From CBDCYN01 sp965224205 (GTDB taxonomy: Bacteria > Planctomycetota > Phycisphaerae > Phycisphaerales > Phycisphaeraceae): DNA of 64,000 nt. The translations under genes and the position numbers were made by a program. Of the stretch, positions 43,267 to 51,836 are shown one piece after another; position 1 is the first letter of the stretch; each line of letters starts with the position of its first letter. Location of the stretch: positions 554,994-618,993 of the forward strand of contig CBDCYN010000023.1 in assembly GCA_965224205.1 (NCBI GenBank), read 5' to 3'. Under the pieces are notes generated by a model, which did no database searches, had not been told where the DNA came from, and saw nothing but the letters and a program-made list of their open reading frames with translations.

Positions 43267-43765
43267 GCTCATACGGCCACGTGAACGACGCCTTCGAGTG
43301 GCACAGACGCATGCAGAACACCTGAACCTTGCGTTCGACCCCGTTGATCTTGGCTACCCCCTCGTGCCAGTCGACCTGAGCCTCTTCGCCCGGCTCGAAC
43401 GCCAACGGCATGAACACCTCCTGTTGGCGTTGTCGCTTGGTCTGCAGATACCGCCGCACTGTGATCACACTGCCACGGTACTTGTGCTCCTTGCACAATC
43501 GTTCGTAGATCTCTTGGCCCGTGTGTCGCTGCTTGCGAGGAGCCGTTTTGTCCTGCTCCAGCCACGCATCGATGATCGAGATGTAAGGCTCCAACACCCG
43601 CTTGGCACGAGGTTGGACCATCCGGTAGCCCGGCGGGGTCGGATGGGTTAACACCTTCGCGATCGTATTCCGTGAATGACCCAGCCGCCGCCGGATCTCA
43701 CGGATACTCCGACCCTCCACCACATGCATCCGTCGTATCAGTTCGTAATCGTCCACTGTCAGCAC
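43267..43765 (-). pseudogene. istA: istA N-terminal fragment (IS21 element 1)
   Basis: MLTVDDYELIRRMHVVEGRS, the HTH IREIRRRLGHSRNTIAKVLT, and the start of the catalytic core EEAQVDWHEGVAKINGVERK. It is cut by the IS481 end after SFTWPYEL. Confidence 0.9.
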
Positions 43766-43879
43766 CTATCTGGCCTCCGTGCAGGGGGTTAAATCCCCAC
43801 ACGCTAAGGCCGCTACAGTGGCTCAAATTTCAATGAATGTTCGGCCCCCGTCCGGCTCAGTTTTCAATGATCGTTTCCA

Positions 43880-44297
43880 AGATATATGCATCGCGTATTA
43901 AAGTACCGCGTCGAGTATGCGTTGGACACCGAAAATTTCCCTGCGGCGTACATGAGTCACGCCGTATTTTCATCCGGGATCGGTATATCACCGATCCGAC
44001 CCGCGACGCGGGCAACGACCCATCTGCTGGGCCTCGACCCAGGCGGTGTCCTCCAAGGCCGCTCGTTCTTCAAGCAGCGTCGTGGTCACCGCCGCATCGA
44101 ACGCGTCGGCTTGATCCTCCCATTCCCGAAACGTCCGCCCCGCAGCGGCACACTCTCATCCGCCGCTTAAGTATCTACACTTCTCCGAGACTGGCCATCA
44201 AGACCCGTCAAGCGAGGCCTGGAACGACCGGGTCTACGCGGAATATGGACTTGTAAGCAGCCGACCATGGTTTTGACGAGATGTGTAGATACTACAG
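43880..44297. other. Remnant DNA between IS21 element 1 and ISAs1
   Basis: 418 bases without an intact gene, apart from the fragment at 43988-44155. The direct repeat GATACTACAG at 44288-44297 is the ISAs1 target duplication. Confidence 0.5.
43988..44155 (-). pseudogene. Unidentified gene fragment
   Basis: A coding-like piece, ECAAAGRTFREWEDQADAFD then LLEERAALEDTAWVEAQQMG and RCPRRGSDR, without a start codon. The RCPxxGSDR end recalls a zinc-ribbon-type motif with one Cys replaced. Family not recognised. Confidence 0.3.
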
Positions 44298-44582
44298 CAG
44301 GGCCGTTTAATTCTCTGTCGTAGGGATAGCCGATGAGATTAAGGTAGAGTTTGGCGTTAGCCCCTGAGGTCATGGAGGACCTGACGATGTCCGATCAACC
44401 GTTATCTGTTGTGTTTAGCGAGATCCCGGACCCACGGAATCCGTCGGGACGTCGTCACCCGTTGTCGGCGATCTTGACGCTGACCACGGTGGCGATGCTC
44501 GGGGGGGCACGCAGCCTCGAGGCGATCGCCCAGTTTGCCCGGGATCGCGGAGAGCCATTCACGCGGCTGCTGGGGTTTACCC

Positions 44583-45822
44583 CAGGGCCGTTTAATTCTC
44601 TGTTGGTGATCCTCGGATGAGTGCAAGGGCTTCGTGGGGTTGGGCGGCGTAGCGTCGCAAGGCGGCGGCTTTATTCTTCCAGCCGGCGTGGTTGAGAACC
44701 GTCACAGCCAAGTTGCGGATCGCCGCGAGGTTCTGCGGAGCCTGGCCGGTCCGCACACGGCAGGCGTCTTCCCCAAACGTCACGTCCCGGACGTAGTGCA
44801 AGCGGTTTTCGATCCCCCAGTGGCCGCGGGTGAGTTCAAGCAAGCGGGTGGCATCGGCTCGATCCCGCGAGAGGCTGGTGATCCCGTAGGCCACTTCCGT
44901 TGTGGTCTGATTTCGGACCGTGCGGGTGCGTTCGAGTCGAAAGACCTGCTTGACCCCCGGCCAGTCCAGGTAGCCGTTGAGGGCGGTGGTGCTGGTGAGC
45001 TTGCGGGCTTCGATCCGGCCGTGGCCCTTGTTGAGGCTTGAAGCGGTCTGCTGTTCTTGGCGGCTCAGCCGCTGCTCACGCTCAGAACTCGGGGCGTCGT
45101 CGTGGGGTTTGAACGCGTCGGCGATCGCTTCTTGGAGTTGAGCTTGGTTGGCCTTGACGGCCCAGAGATAATCCCCTTTTTCTTGAGGATTTTCCGCGAT
45201 AGATCCTTCTGGCAAAACATCGCGTCGCCCGTGACCACCGCCCCTTGCACGTCGATCACATCCAACATCGCCAGGGCGGTCTTGTGCTCGTTGGTGGAAG
45301 CCGCCACCGCCATCTGACCGATCGCCGCTTGAGCTTCGTGTGCGTAAGCCGCCAGCAGGTGGATCCCCGGCAGTGGCTCGCCTTGTGTACCGCATAGCCG
45401 CTTGCCGTCGACCGCGATCGCCTTCCACCCGGCGATCCGACGACCCCCCAGCCAGCGGCGGATCGCCCGCTCGAACATCGTCGTGTCGAGCACTTTGAAC
45501 ACATTGTGGAACGTGGCTTTGCACGGCGAGCGATCCCGGGTAAACCCCAGCAGCCGCGTGAATGGCTCTCCGCGATCCCGGGCAAACTGGGCGATCGCCT
45601 CGAGGCTGCGTGCCCCCCCGAGCATCGCCACCGTGGTCAGCGTCAAGATCGCCGACAACGGGTGACGACGTCCCGACGGATTCCGTGGGTCCGGGATCTC
45701 GCTAAACACAACAGATAACGGTTGATCGGACATCGTCAGGTCCTCCATGACCTCAGGGGCTAACGCCAAACTCTACCTTAATCTCATCGGCTATCCCTAC
45801 GACAGAGAATTAAACGGCCCTG
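44583..45822 (-). mobile_element. ISAs1-family element B (complete)
   Basis: 1,240 bp with the same 20-bp terminal repeats, inserted in element A. Flanked by the 10-bp target duplication GGGTTTACCC, seen at 44573-44582 and 45823-45832. Confidence 0.95.
44592..45733 (-). CDS. ISAs1 transposase (copy B), needs one -1 frameshift
   Basis: Start MSDQPLSVVFSEI at 45733. Frame 1 contains IAVDGKRLCGTQGEPLPGIH and VVTGDAMFCQKDLSRKIL. At AAGAAAAAGGGG (near 45180) the protein continues in the -1 frame as KGDYLWAVKANQAQLQEAIA, LTRGHWGIENRLHYVRDVTF and NLAVTVLNHAGWKNK. The GHWxIExxLHxxxDV motif is a hallmark of ISAs1/IS4-type DDE transposases. The same shift occurs in element A, so it predates the copies. 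Confidence 0.85.
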
Positions 45823-45891
45823 GGGTTTACCCGGGATCGCTCGCCGTGCAAAGCCACGTTCCACAATGTGTTCAAAGTGCTCGACATGACC

Positions 45892-46013
45892 TTCCCCAGA
45901 GAAAGAAACTATGAAAGCCGGGTCTCCCGGTGGGCGGTTTGACGGGATCATGTCCCAGTACGGGCTGATCGTGTGGATCGCCCAAGTGTAACGCTTCACA
46001 CAAGGAGACCGGC
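45892..46013 (+). ncRNA. Candidate bridge RNA region of IS110 copy 1
   Basis: The non-coding left end has three hairpins: CCGGG-TCT-CCCGG, GGGA-TCATG-TCCC and GTGT...ACAC. It contains CTATGAAAGCCGGGTC (45909-45924), which is the complement of GACCCGGCTTCATAG in the IS3 terminal repeat (47328-47342) with one extra A. In IS110-group elements this region is known to encode the bridge RNA. The identical region precedes copies 2 and 3. Confidence 0.5.
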
Positions 46014-47060
46014 ATGAGGATTTTGGCTATCGATTTGGGCAAGTTCAAGAGCGTGGTGTGTGTCTATGACTCGGTGGACCGTGAGCATCGGTTCGAGACG
46101 GTGGCGACGACCCCGTCGGCGATCCACGACTTGGTGGTCCAGGAAAATCCTGATCGGATGGTAATCGAGATCGGTTCGCAGGCGGGTTGGGTGTGTGATC
46201 TGGCCCGGACGCGCGAGATCCAGATCCAGGTGGCTAACACGAACCACGAAGCTTGGCGGTGGAAGCACGTCAAACGCAAGACCGACCGTGACGACGCGTT
46301 GAAGCTGGCCCAGCTATCGGCGATGGATCAGCTGCCCACCGTGACAGTGCCCAAGACCCAAGTGCGTCAGTGGCGGAGCCTGATCGCTTACCGTCACACA
46401 CTGGTGTCGCGACGCACGGCGATCAAGAATCACATCCGCTCGATCCTCGACCGTCAGGGCTTGACGATGCCCCGTGGTCACAAGGGCTGGAACCGTGAAT
46501 CGATCGTCGCGTTGCGGCGGCAGGCCAAGCCGCTGTCGGACGCCGACTCGCAAGAACTGTGGCGATGCGAGCTGGACCTGGAATTGGCGGGCTTCGAGCA
46601 CGTCAATCAGCTCATCGGGCAGGTCGAGGAGAAACTCGAAGCGTTAGCGGAACAGGACCAGCGGGTGCGGCAGCTACGGACCATCCCGGGGGTGGGGCCA
46701 CGATTATCCGAGTTGATCGTGGCCACGATCGACGACCCGAAACGGTTCGCCAACGCCAAACAGGTCGGCGCCTACGCGGGGCTGGTGCCGAGGTTATTTG
46801 AGTCGGGCACGATGCATCGTCAAGGCCGGATCACCGGTCGCGGCAACAAGCTGCTGCGGGCGTTGCTCGTGGAGGTCAGTTGGTTGATGCAGCGATACAA
46901 CCCCTGGCTCAAGGATGTGTACGAACGGGTCTGCCGCGGCAGCAAGAGCCGCCGCAAGATCGCGGTGATCGCCTGTGCGCGGCGGTTGCTGATCCGCTGT
47001 TGGGCGATGCTTCGCGACGGCACGGATTGGCGGGGCCTCGAACCGGTTGCTGTGACGTAA
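46014..47060 (+). CDS. IS110-family DEDD recombinase (copy 1)
   Basis: 348 residues. N-terminal RuvC-like DEDD domain: ILAIDLGKFKSVVCVYD, MVIEIGSQAGWV and KTDRDDALKLAQL. The C-terminal transposase_20 domain has LRTIPGVGPRLSELIVATI, QVGAYAGLVPRLFESG and RQGRITGRGNKLLRALLVE; the usual catalytic Ser position reads Thr in this copy. By family knowledge it is guided by a bridge RNA and does not use terminal repeats. RBS AAGGAG before ATG. Identical at protein level to the copies at 48855 and 61878. Confidence 0.95.
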   Translation: MRILAIDLGKFKSVVCVYDSVDREHRFETVATTPSAIHDLVVQENPDRMVIEIGSQAGWVCDLARTREIQIQVANTNHEAWRWKHVKRKTDRDDALKLAQLSAMDQLPTVTVPKTQVRQWRSLIAYRHTLVSRRTAIKNHIRSILDRQGLTMPRGHKGWNRESIVALRRQAKPLSDADSQELWRCELDLELAGFEHVNQLIGQVEEKLEALAEQDQRVRQLRTIPGVGPRLSELIVATIDDPKRFANAKQVGAYAGLVPRLFESGTMHRQGRITGRGNKLLRALLVEVSWLMQRYNPWLKDVYERVCRGSKSRRKIAVIACARRLLIRCWAMLRDGTDWRGLEPVAVT

Positions 47061-47395
47061 CGGGATCAACCCTCTTCCCGTTCCCCCTTCCAGGGGGAAG
47101 CCCCCCAGAAGGGCTGGGCCTGGATTCAATGGTTGAGGATTCGGTCATGACTGGGCAAGACGATAGCCCGACCGTCCACTTGAGGCGTAAGAGCCCCGTG
47201 AGAAAGAATGGGCGTCGTCGTATGAAGTTGAATGGGCCCGTAGACGACGGGTGAATGCCCCATCGCTCACGGAAAGCCCGGATAGGAGTTTGAACCCATC
47301 CACCGAACCCAACCAAAGTATTTGACCGACCCGGCTTCATAGGAGTGGACGGTCCTAACTGCTAGGTAGGATGCCTGGCGAAAGGAGTCCACCAG

Positions 47396-47692
47396 ATGTC
47401 AAAGTCGATGGGCAACGGGAAATCGAGCAAGCGGTATGACGATCAGTTCAAGGCCGGGGCGGTGCGGATGGTCACCGAGGAAGGGTTGTCCCAGTCCGAG
47501 GTCGCCCGGCGCTTAGGGGTCGCGGGCACGACGGTGTGTGCTTGGGTTCGGCAGTTAGCCCCTAACGGTCGGCTCACTGATCAAGAGATTCGGATCAAGC
47601 TGCGGGAGTTGGAACAAGAGAACCGTCGGCTGAAGATGGAACGGGAAATCCTAAAAAAAGCCGCGACCTTCTTCGCGAGCGAAAGCCGATGA
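47396..47692 (+). CDS. IS3-family OrfA
   Basis: 98 residues. HTH RYDDQFKAGAVRMVTEEGLS with SEVARRLGVAGTTVCAWVRQ, then a leucine zipper IKLRELEQENRRLKMEREIL. An A7 run (47653-47659) read CTA AAA AAA GCC is a classic -1 slippery site that would fuse it to OrfB. Confidence 0.9.
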   Translation: MSKSMGNGKSSKRYDDQFKAGAVRMVTEEGLSQSEVARRLGVAGTTVCAWVRQLAPNGRLTDQEIRIKLRELEQENRRLKMEREILKKAATFFASESR

Positions 47693-48549
47693 GGTACCGC
47701 TTCATCGACGAGCACCGCGACCACTGGCCGGTCCGCGTGATGTGCCGGGTCCTGTGCGTGAGCCCCAGCGGGTTCTACGCCTGGCGAGCCCGTCCCGTGT
47801 GCGAGCAGGCGACCCGTCGCGGGCAACTGGCGGAGAAGGTCCACCGGGTTTTTGAAGATCATCGTCGGGTCTACGGCAGCCCACGGGTTCATGAACAACT
47901 CCAAGCCGACGGTGAGCGTTGCAGCGTGAACACGGTGGCCAAGATCATGCAAGAAGAAGGCTTGCAAGCCAAAGGGCCTAAACGGTTCAAGCCGGTGACG
48001 ACCGATTCGAAACACGATCAGCCGATCGCCGAGAATCTCTTGCAACGTGACTTCACGGCCACGGGTCCCAACCAGAAATGGGTGGCCGATATCACGTATC
48101 TGCCCACGCGGATGGGCTGGGTGTATCTGGCGGTGGTGTTGGATGTGTTCTCGCGCATGGTGGTGGGCTGGTCGGTCGCCGATCACCTGCGGGCCGACCT
48201 GGTGTGCGAGGCGTTGCGTCGGGCGGCAGGGAAAAGAAATCCTCTGACGGGGGTGATTCATCACAGCGATCGTGGGGTCCAATACGCCAGCGGGGTGTAC
48301 CAGGATCTGCTGGGGTTTTATGGGATCTCCTGCTCGATGAGCGGCAAGGGCAACTGTTACGACAACGCGATGATGGAGAGTTTTATGGGCACGTTGAAGA
48401 TCGAGCTGGTTCACGGATCGGATTGGGTCGACCTCGATGAGGTGGCCACGGCGTTGTTTGATTACATCGAGGTGTTTTACAATCGTGTGCGGCTGCACTC
48501 GTCTTTGGGGTACAACAGCCCCCTGGCCTACGAGCTGCAGACCGCATAA
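47689..48549 (+). CDS. IS3-family OrfB, DDE transposase
   Basis: 286 residues from an ATG overlapping the orfA stop (ATGA). HTH_21 region YGSPRVHEQLQADGERCSVN. rve core with D in WVADITYLPTRMGWVYLAVV, D in VIHHSDRGVQYAS and E in NAMMESFMGTLKIELVHG. Made alone or, after the -1 shift in the A7 run, as an OrfAB fusion. Confidence 0.95.
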   Translation: MRYRFIDEHRDHWPVRVMCRVLCVSPSGFYAWRARPVCEQATRRGQLAEKVHRVFEDHRRVYGSPRVHEQLQADGERCSVNTVAKIMQEEGLQAKGPKRFKPVTTDSKHDQPIAENLLQRDFTATGPNQKWVADITYLPTRMGWVYLAVVLDVFSRMVVGWSVADHLRADLVCEALRRAAGKRNPLTGVIHHSDRGVQYASGVYQDLLGFYGISCSMSGKGNCYDNAMMESFMGTLKIELVHGSDWVDLDEVATALFDYIEVFYNRVRLHSSLGYNSPLAYELQTA

Positions 48550-48592
48550 CTCACGAAACCGACCGTCCACTCCTATGAAGCCGGGTCGGTCA

Positions 48593-50028
48593 AATACTTT
48601 GGTTGGGTTCGGTGGATGGGTTCAAACTCCTATCCGGGCTTTCCGTGAGCGATGGGGCATTCACCCGTCGTCTACGGGCCCATTCAACTTCATACGACGA
48701 CGCCCATTCTTTCTCACGGGGCTCTTACGCCTCAAGTGGACGGTCGGGCTATCGTCTTGCCCAGTCATGACCGAATCCTCAACCATTGAATCCAGGCCCA
48801 GCCCTTCTGGGGGGCTTCCCCCTGGAAGGGGGAACGGGAAGAGGGTTGATCCCGTTACGTCACAGCAACCGGTTCGAGGCCCCGCCAATCCGTGCCGTCG
48901 CGAAGCATCGCCCAACAGCGGATCAGCAACCGCCGCGCACAGGCGATCACCGCGATCTTGCGGCGGCTCTTGCTGCCGCGGCAGACCCGTTCGTACACAT
49001 CCTTGAGCCAGGGGTTGTATCGCTGCATCAACCAACTGACCTCCACGAGCAACGCCCGCAGCAGCTTGTTGCCGCGACCGGTGATCCGGCCTTGACGATG
49101 CATCGTGCCCGACTCAAATAACCTCGGCACCAGCCCCGCGTAGGCGCCGACCTGTTTGGCGTTGGCGAACCGTTTCGGGTCGTCGATCGTGGCCACGATC
49201 AACTCGGATAATCGTGGCCCCACCCCCGGGATGGTCCGTAGCTGCCGCACCCGCTGGTCCTGTTCCGCTAACGCTTCGAGTTTCTCCTCGACCTGCCCGA
49301 TGAGCTGATTGACGTGCTCGAAGCCCGCCAATTCCAGGTCCAGCTCGCATCGCCACAGTTCTTGCGAGTCGGCGTCCGACAGCGGCTTGGCCTGCCGCCG
49401 CAACGCGACGATCGATTCACGGTTCCAGCCCTTGTGACCACGGGGCATCGTCAAGCCCTGACGGTCGAGGATCGAGCGGATGTGATTCTTGATCGCCGTG
49501 CGTCGCGACACCAGTGTGTGACGGTAAGCGATCAGGCTCCGCCACTGACGCACTTGGGTCTTGGGCACTGTCACGGTGGGCAGCTGATCCATCGCCGATA
49601 GCTGGGCCAGCTTCAACGCGTCGTCACGGTCGGTCTTGCGTTTGACGTGCTTCCACCGCCAAGCTTCGTGGTTCGTGTTAGCCACCTGGATCTGGATCTC
49701 GCGCGTCCGGGCCAGATCACACACCCAACCCGCCTGCGAACCGATCTCGATTACCATCCGATCAGGATTTTCCTGGACCACCAAGTCGTGGATCGCCGAC
49801 GGGGTCGTCGCCACCGTCTCGAACCGATGCTCACGGTCCACCGAGTCATAGACACACACCACGCTCTTGAACTTGCCCAAATCGATAGCCAAAATCCTCA
49901 TGCCGGTCTCCTTGTGTGAAGCGTTACACTTGGGCGATCCACACGATCAGCCCGTACTGGGACATGATCCCGTCAAACCGCCCACCGGGAGACCCGGCTT
50001 TCATAGTTTCTTTCCCTGGGGAAGATCA
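48593..50028 (-). mobile_element. IS110-family element, copy 2, on the right tip of IS3
   Basis: An inverted copy of 45887-47322, nearly identical over its whole 1,436 bases (GGGAAAG for GAGAAAG, TGATC for TGACC at the outer end). It touches the IS3 right tip GGTCGGTCA and ends against the ISAs1 sequence ACACGACG. With copy 1 it forms a palindrome with arms of about 1.47 kb. Confidence 0.8.
48855..49901 (-). CDS. IS110-family DEDD recombinase (copy 2)
   Basis: Identical 348-residue protein to copy 1, in inverted orientation. The candidate bridge RNA region lies at 49902-50023 on the minus strand. Confidence 0.95.
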   Translation of the reverse strand: MRILAIDLGKFKSVVCVYDSVDREHRFETVATTPSAIHDLVVQENPDRMVIEIGSQAGWVCDLARTREIQIQVANTNHEAWRWKHVKRKTDRDDALKLAQLSAMDQLPTVTVPKTQVRQWRSLIAYRHTLVSRRTAIKNHIRSILDRQGLTMPRGHKGWNRESIVALRRQAKPLSDADSQELWRCELDLELAGFEHVNQLIGQVEEKLEALAEQDQRVRQLRTIPGVGPRLSELIVATIDDPKRFANAKQVGAYAGLVPRLFESGTMHRQGRITGRGNKLLRALLVEVSWLMQRYNPWLKDVYERVCRGSKSRRKIAVIACARRLLIRCWAMLRDGTDWRGLEPVAVT

Positions 50029-50998
50029 ACACGACGATGTTCGAGCGGGCGATCCGCCGCTGGCTGGGGGGTCGTCGGATCGCCGGGTGGAAGGCGATCG
50101 CGGTCGACGGCAAGCGGCTATGCGGTACACAAGGCGAGCCACTGCCGGGGATCCACCTGCTGGCGGCTTACGCACACGAAGCTCAAGCGGCGATCGGTCA
50201 GATGGCGGTGGCGGCTTCCACCAACGAGCACAAGACCGCCCTGGCGATGTTGGATGTGATCGACGTGCAAGGGGCGGTGGTCACGGGCGACGCGATGTTT
50301 TGCCAGAAGGATCTATCGCGGAAAATCCTCAAGAAAAAGGGGATTATCTCTGGGCCGTCAAGGCCAACCAAGCTCAACTCCAAGAAGCGATCGCCGACGC
50401 GTTCAAACCCCACGACGACGCCCCGAGTTCTGAGCGTGAGCAGCGGCTGAGCCGCCAAGAACAGCAGACCGCTTCAAGCCTCAACAAGGGCCACGGCCGG
50501 ATCGAAGCCCGCAAGCTCACCAGCACCACCGCCCTCAACGGCTACCTGGACTGGCCGGGGGTCAAGCAGGTCTTTCGACTCGAACGCACCCGCACGGTCC
50601 GAAATCAGACCACAACGGAAGTGGCCTACGGGATCACCAGCCTCTCGCGGGATCGAGCCGATGCCACCCGCTTGCTTGAACTCACCCGCGGCCACTGGGG
50701 GATCGAAAACCGCTTGCACTACGTCCGGGACGTGACGTTTGGGGAAGACGCCTGCCGTGTGCGGACCGGCCAGGCTCCGCAGAACCTCGCGGCGATCCGC
50801 AACTTGGCTGTGACGGTTCTCAACCACGCCGGCTGGAAGAATAAAGCCGCCGCCTTGCGACGCTACGCCGCCCAACCCCACGAAGCCCTTGCACTCATCC
50901 GAGGATCACCAACAGAGAATTAAACGGCCCTGGATACTACAGGTACGGAGTTTGATTTGCTGTCGCCGATAGCTATGCTGTACGTCTCTTACTATAAA

Positions 50999-51071
50999 TC
51001 CCCGATAGCTCAATCGGTAGAGCGAGCGGCTGTTAACCGCTAGGTTGCTGGTTCGAGTCCAGCTCGGGGAG
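50999..51071 (+). tRNA. tRNA-Asn (anticodon GTT)
   Basis: A 73-base cloverleaf: acceptor TCCCCGA pairs with TCGGGGA; D arm GCTC...GAGC; anticodon stem AGCGG/CCGCT with loop CTGTTAA (anticodon GTT); T arm GCTGG-TTCGAGT-CCAGC; discriminator G. CCA is not encoded. Its 3' end is the attachment site of the islands to the right. Confidence 0.95.
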
Positions 51072-51836
51072 TTTTTAGCATTTCTTGTTTTTCACGATAA
51101 TTAGACGAATTCCCTGAAATACCTATATCTATAGGCTCAATTGATGCTGGAATGCCAACATCGGGCGTAGACGGATAGCCTCCGGCAACCTCCGGGTGCG
51201 CCACATTTGGCGCACAGTGCGCCGCATTATGCGCCACCCCATGTTCGGGTCCTACACCGATCGCTCGGTCGAAGTGCTCGTCGGTCAGCTGCAGGTAGTG
51301 CTTGGCGGCAACCGGGGAACTGTTGCCGATCCATCGGCACACGACGTGCATCGGGAACGTCTCAGCAAGTTCCGTTTCGCGAGTGCTACGCAGGTTCTGG
51401 AATGGCTTACCCCACATTTCCAATCCTGCCCGCTGGACGATCCTCTTCAGGTGAGTACGCAGGTTGGTTTTGCCACCTCGGTACTTCGTGATGACGTAGT
51501 CCGTTCCGGGCTCGGCCCGCTCAAAGCATTCGCGTAGGTAGGGGACCAGCTCAGGAAACAAGGGGATGATTCGGCTTGCCCCGCCCTCGTGATGTTCGGT
51601 TTTGGGGCTTGGCACACGGATCCGGCTTAGCTCCCAGTTCACGTCTGCCCACGTCAACGACAGGACTTCAGAAGGGCAACGCAAGCCGCCATATCGGGCC
51701 AGTGCGAAGATTAACCGCCATTGCTCATCGGGGCAGTTATCCAGAACCTTCTGCGCGGTTTCGCGGGTGATGAAGTGGAACCGTTCAGGGTTAGCTCGAA
51801 CGGATGCAGCCATCCCCTCGAATGGGTTGGTCTGTA
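51040..51836 (-). pseudogene. Tyrosine integrase of island 1 (N-terminus lost to IS66)
   Basis: The catalytic domain is present: LARYGGLRCPSEVLSLTWAD (first Arg), NLRSTRETELAETFP (second Arg), CRWIGNSSPVAAKHYLQLTD (Tyr nucleophile). The C-terminus runs through the att core and stops inside the tRNA (KTPRAGLEPAT, from antisense tRNA). Upstream, the frame is open only to the IS66 end at 51837, so the core-binding domain is gone. It is closely similar to the island 2 integrase, whose protein continues for about 70 residues past the core. Confidence 0.9.
51058..51077 (+). other. Attachment core, left (attL of island 1)
   Basis: TCCAGCTCGGGGAGTTTTTA covers the tRNA-Asn 3' end plus six bases. The same 20 bases recur at 56739-56758. 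Confidence 0.85.

Larger units (their letters stand above)
39187..43879 (-). mobile_element. IS21-family element 1 (remnant, invaded by other ISs)
   Basis: The two ends are inverted: TGGAAACGATCATTGAAAAC on the left and its complement ending at 43879, with internal repeats (GATCATTGAAAACTGAGCC, then GATCACTGAAAAGTGAGCC) as in IS21 elements. Only the istA N-terminus (right) and istB C-terminus (left) survive. The middle has been replaced by IS3, IS21 and IS481 pieces. No target duplication seen. Confidence 0.8.
45887..47322 (+). mobile_element. IS110-family element, copy 1, on the left tip of IS3
   Basis: Left boundary TGACCTTCCCC directly after the ISAs1 sequence CTCGACA. Right boundary ...AAAGTATT directly before the IS3 tip TGACCGACCC. 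TGACC therefore stands at both ends, like a duplicated core. 127 non-coding bases precede the gene and 262 follow it. No terminal inverted repeats, as usual for IS110. Confidence 0.8.
47323..48592 (+). mobile_element. IS3-family element (complete), between two IS110 copies
   Basis: The terminal repeats begin TGACCGACCCGGCTTCATAG on both sides. If the two IS110 copies are removed, the flanking ISAs1 sequence shows a 3-bp duplication ACA (CTCG-ACA ... ACA-CGACG), the size expected for IS3. So the IS3 came first and the IS110 copies landed on its tips. Confidence 0.9.
44387..50923 (+). pseudogene. ISAs1 transposase of element A (split in three)
   Basis: Pieces at 44387-44582 (MSDQPLSVVFSEIPDPRNPS to LLGFT), 45823-45886 (to VFKVLD) and 50029-50923 (TTMFERAIRRWLGGRR to the C-terminus) together give a full ISAs1 transposase. 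The -1 shift at AAGAAAAAGGGG (near 50340) seen in copy B is present here too. Confidence 0.9.
44298..50932 (+). mobile_element. ISAs1-family element A, carrying nested insertions
   Basis: The ends are exact inverted copies of CAGGGCCGTTTAATTCTCTG. It is flanked by a perfect 10-bp direct repeat GATACTACAG (44288-44297 and 50933-50942). Its transposase gene is split twice: by ISAs1 copy B at 44583-45822, and by the IS110-IS3-IS110 block at 45887-50028. Confidence 0.95.

Noticed and set aside
47127..47254. 41-codon ORF in the non-coding 3' end of IS110 (MVEDSVMTGQDDSPTVHLRR)
   Set aside because: Present in all three copies only because they are duplicates; the region is better explained as element-end sequence. 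There is no independent support for translation.
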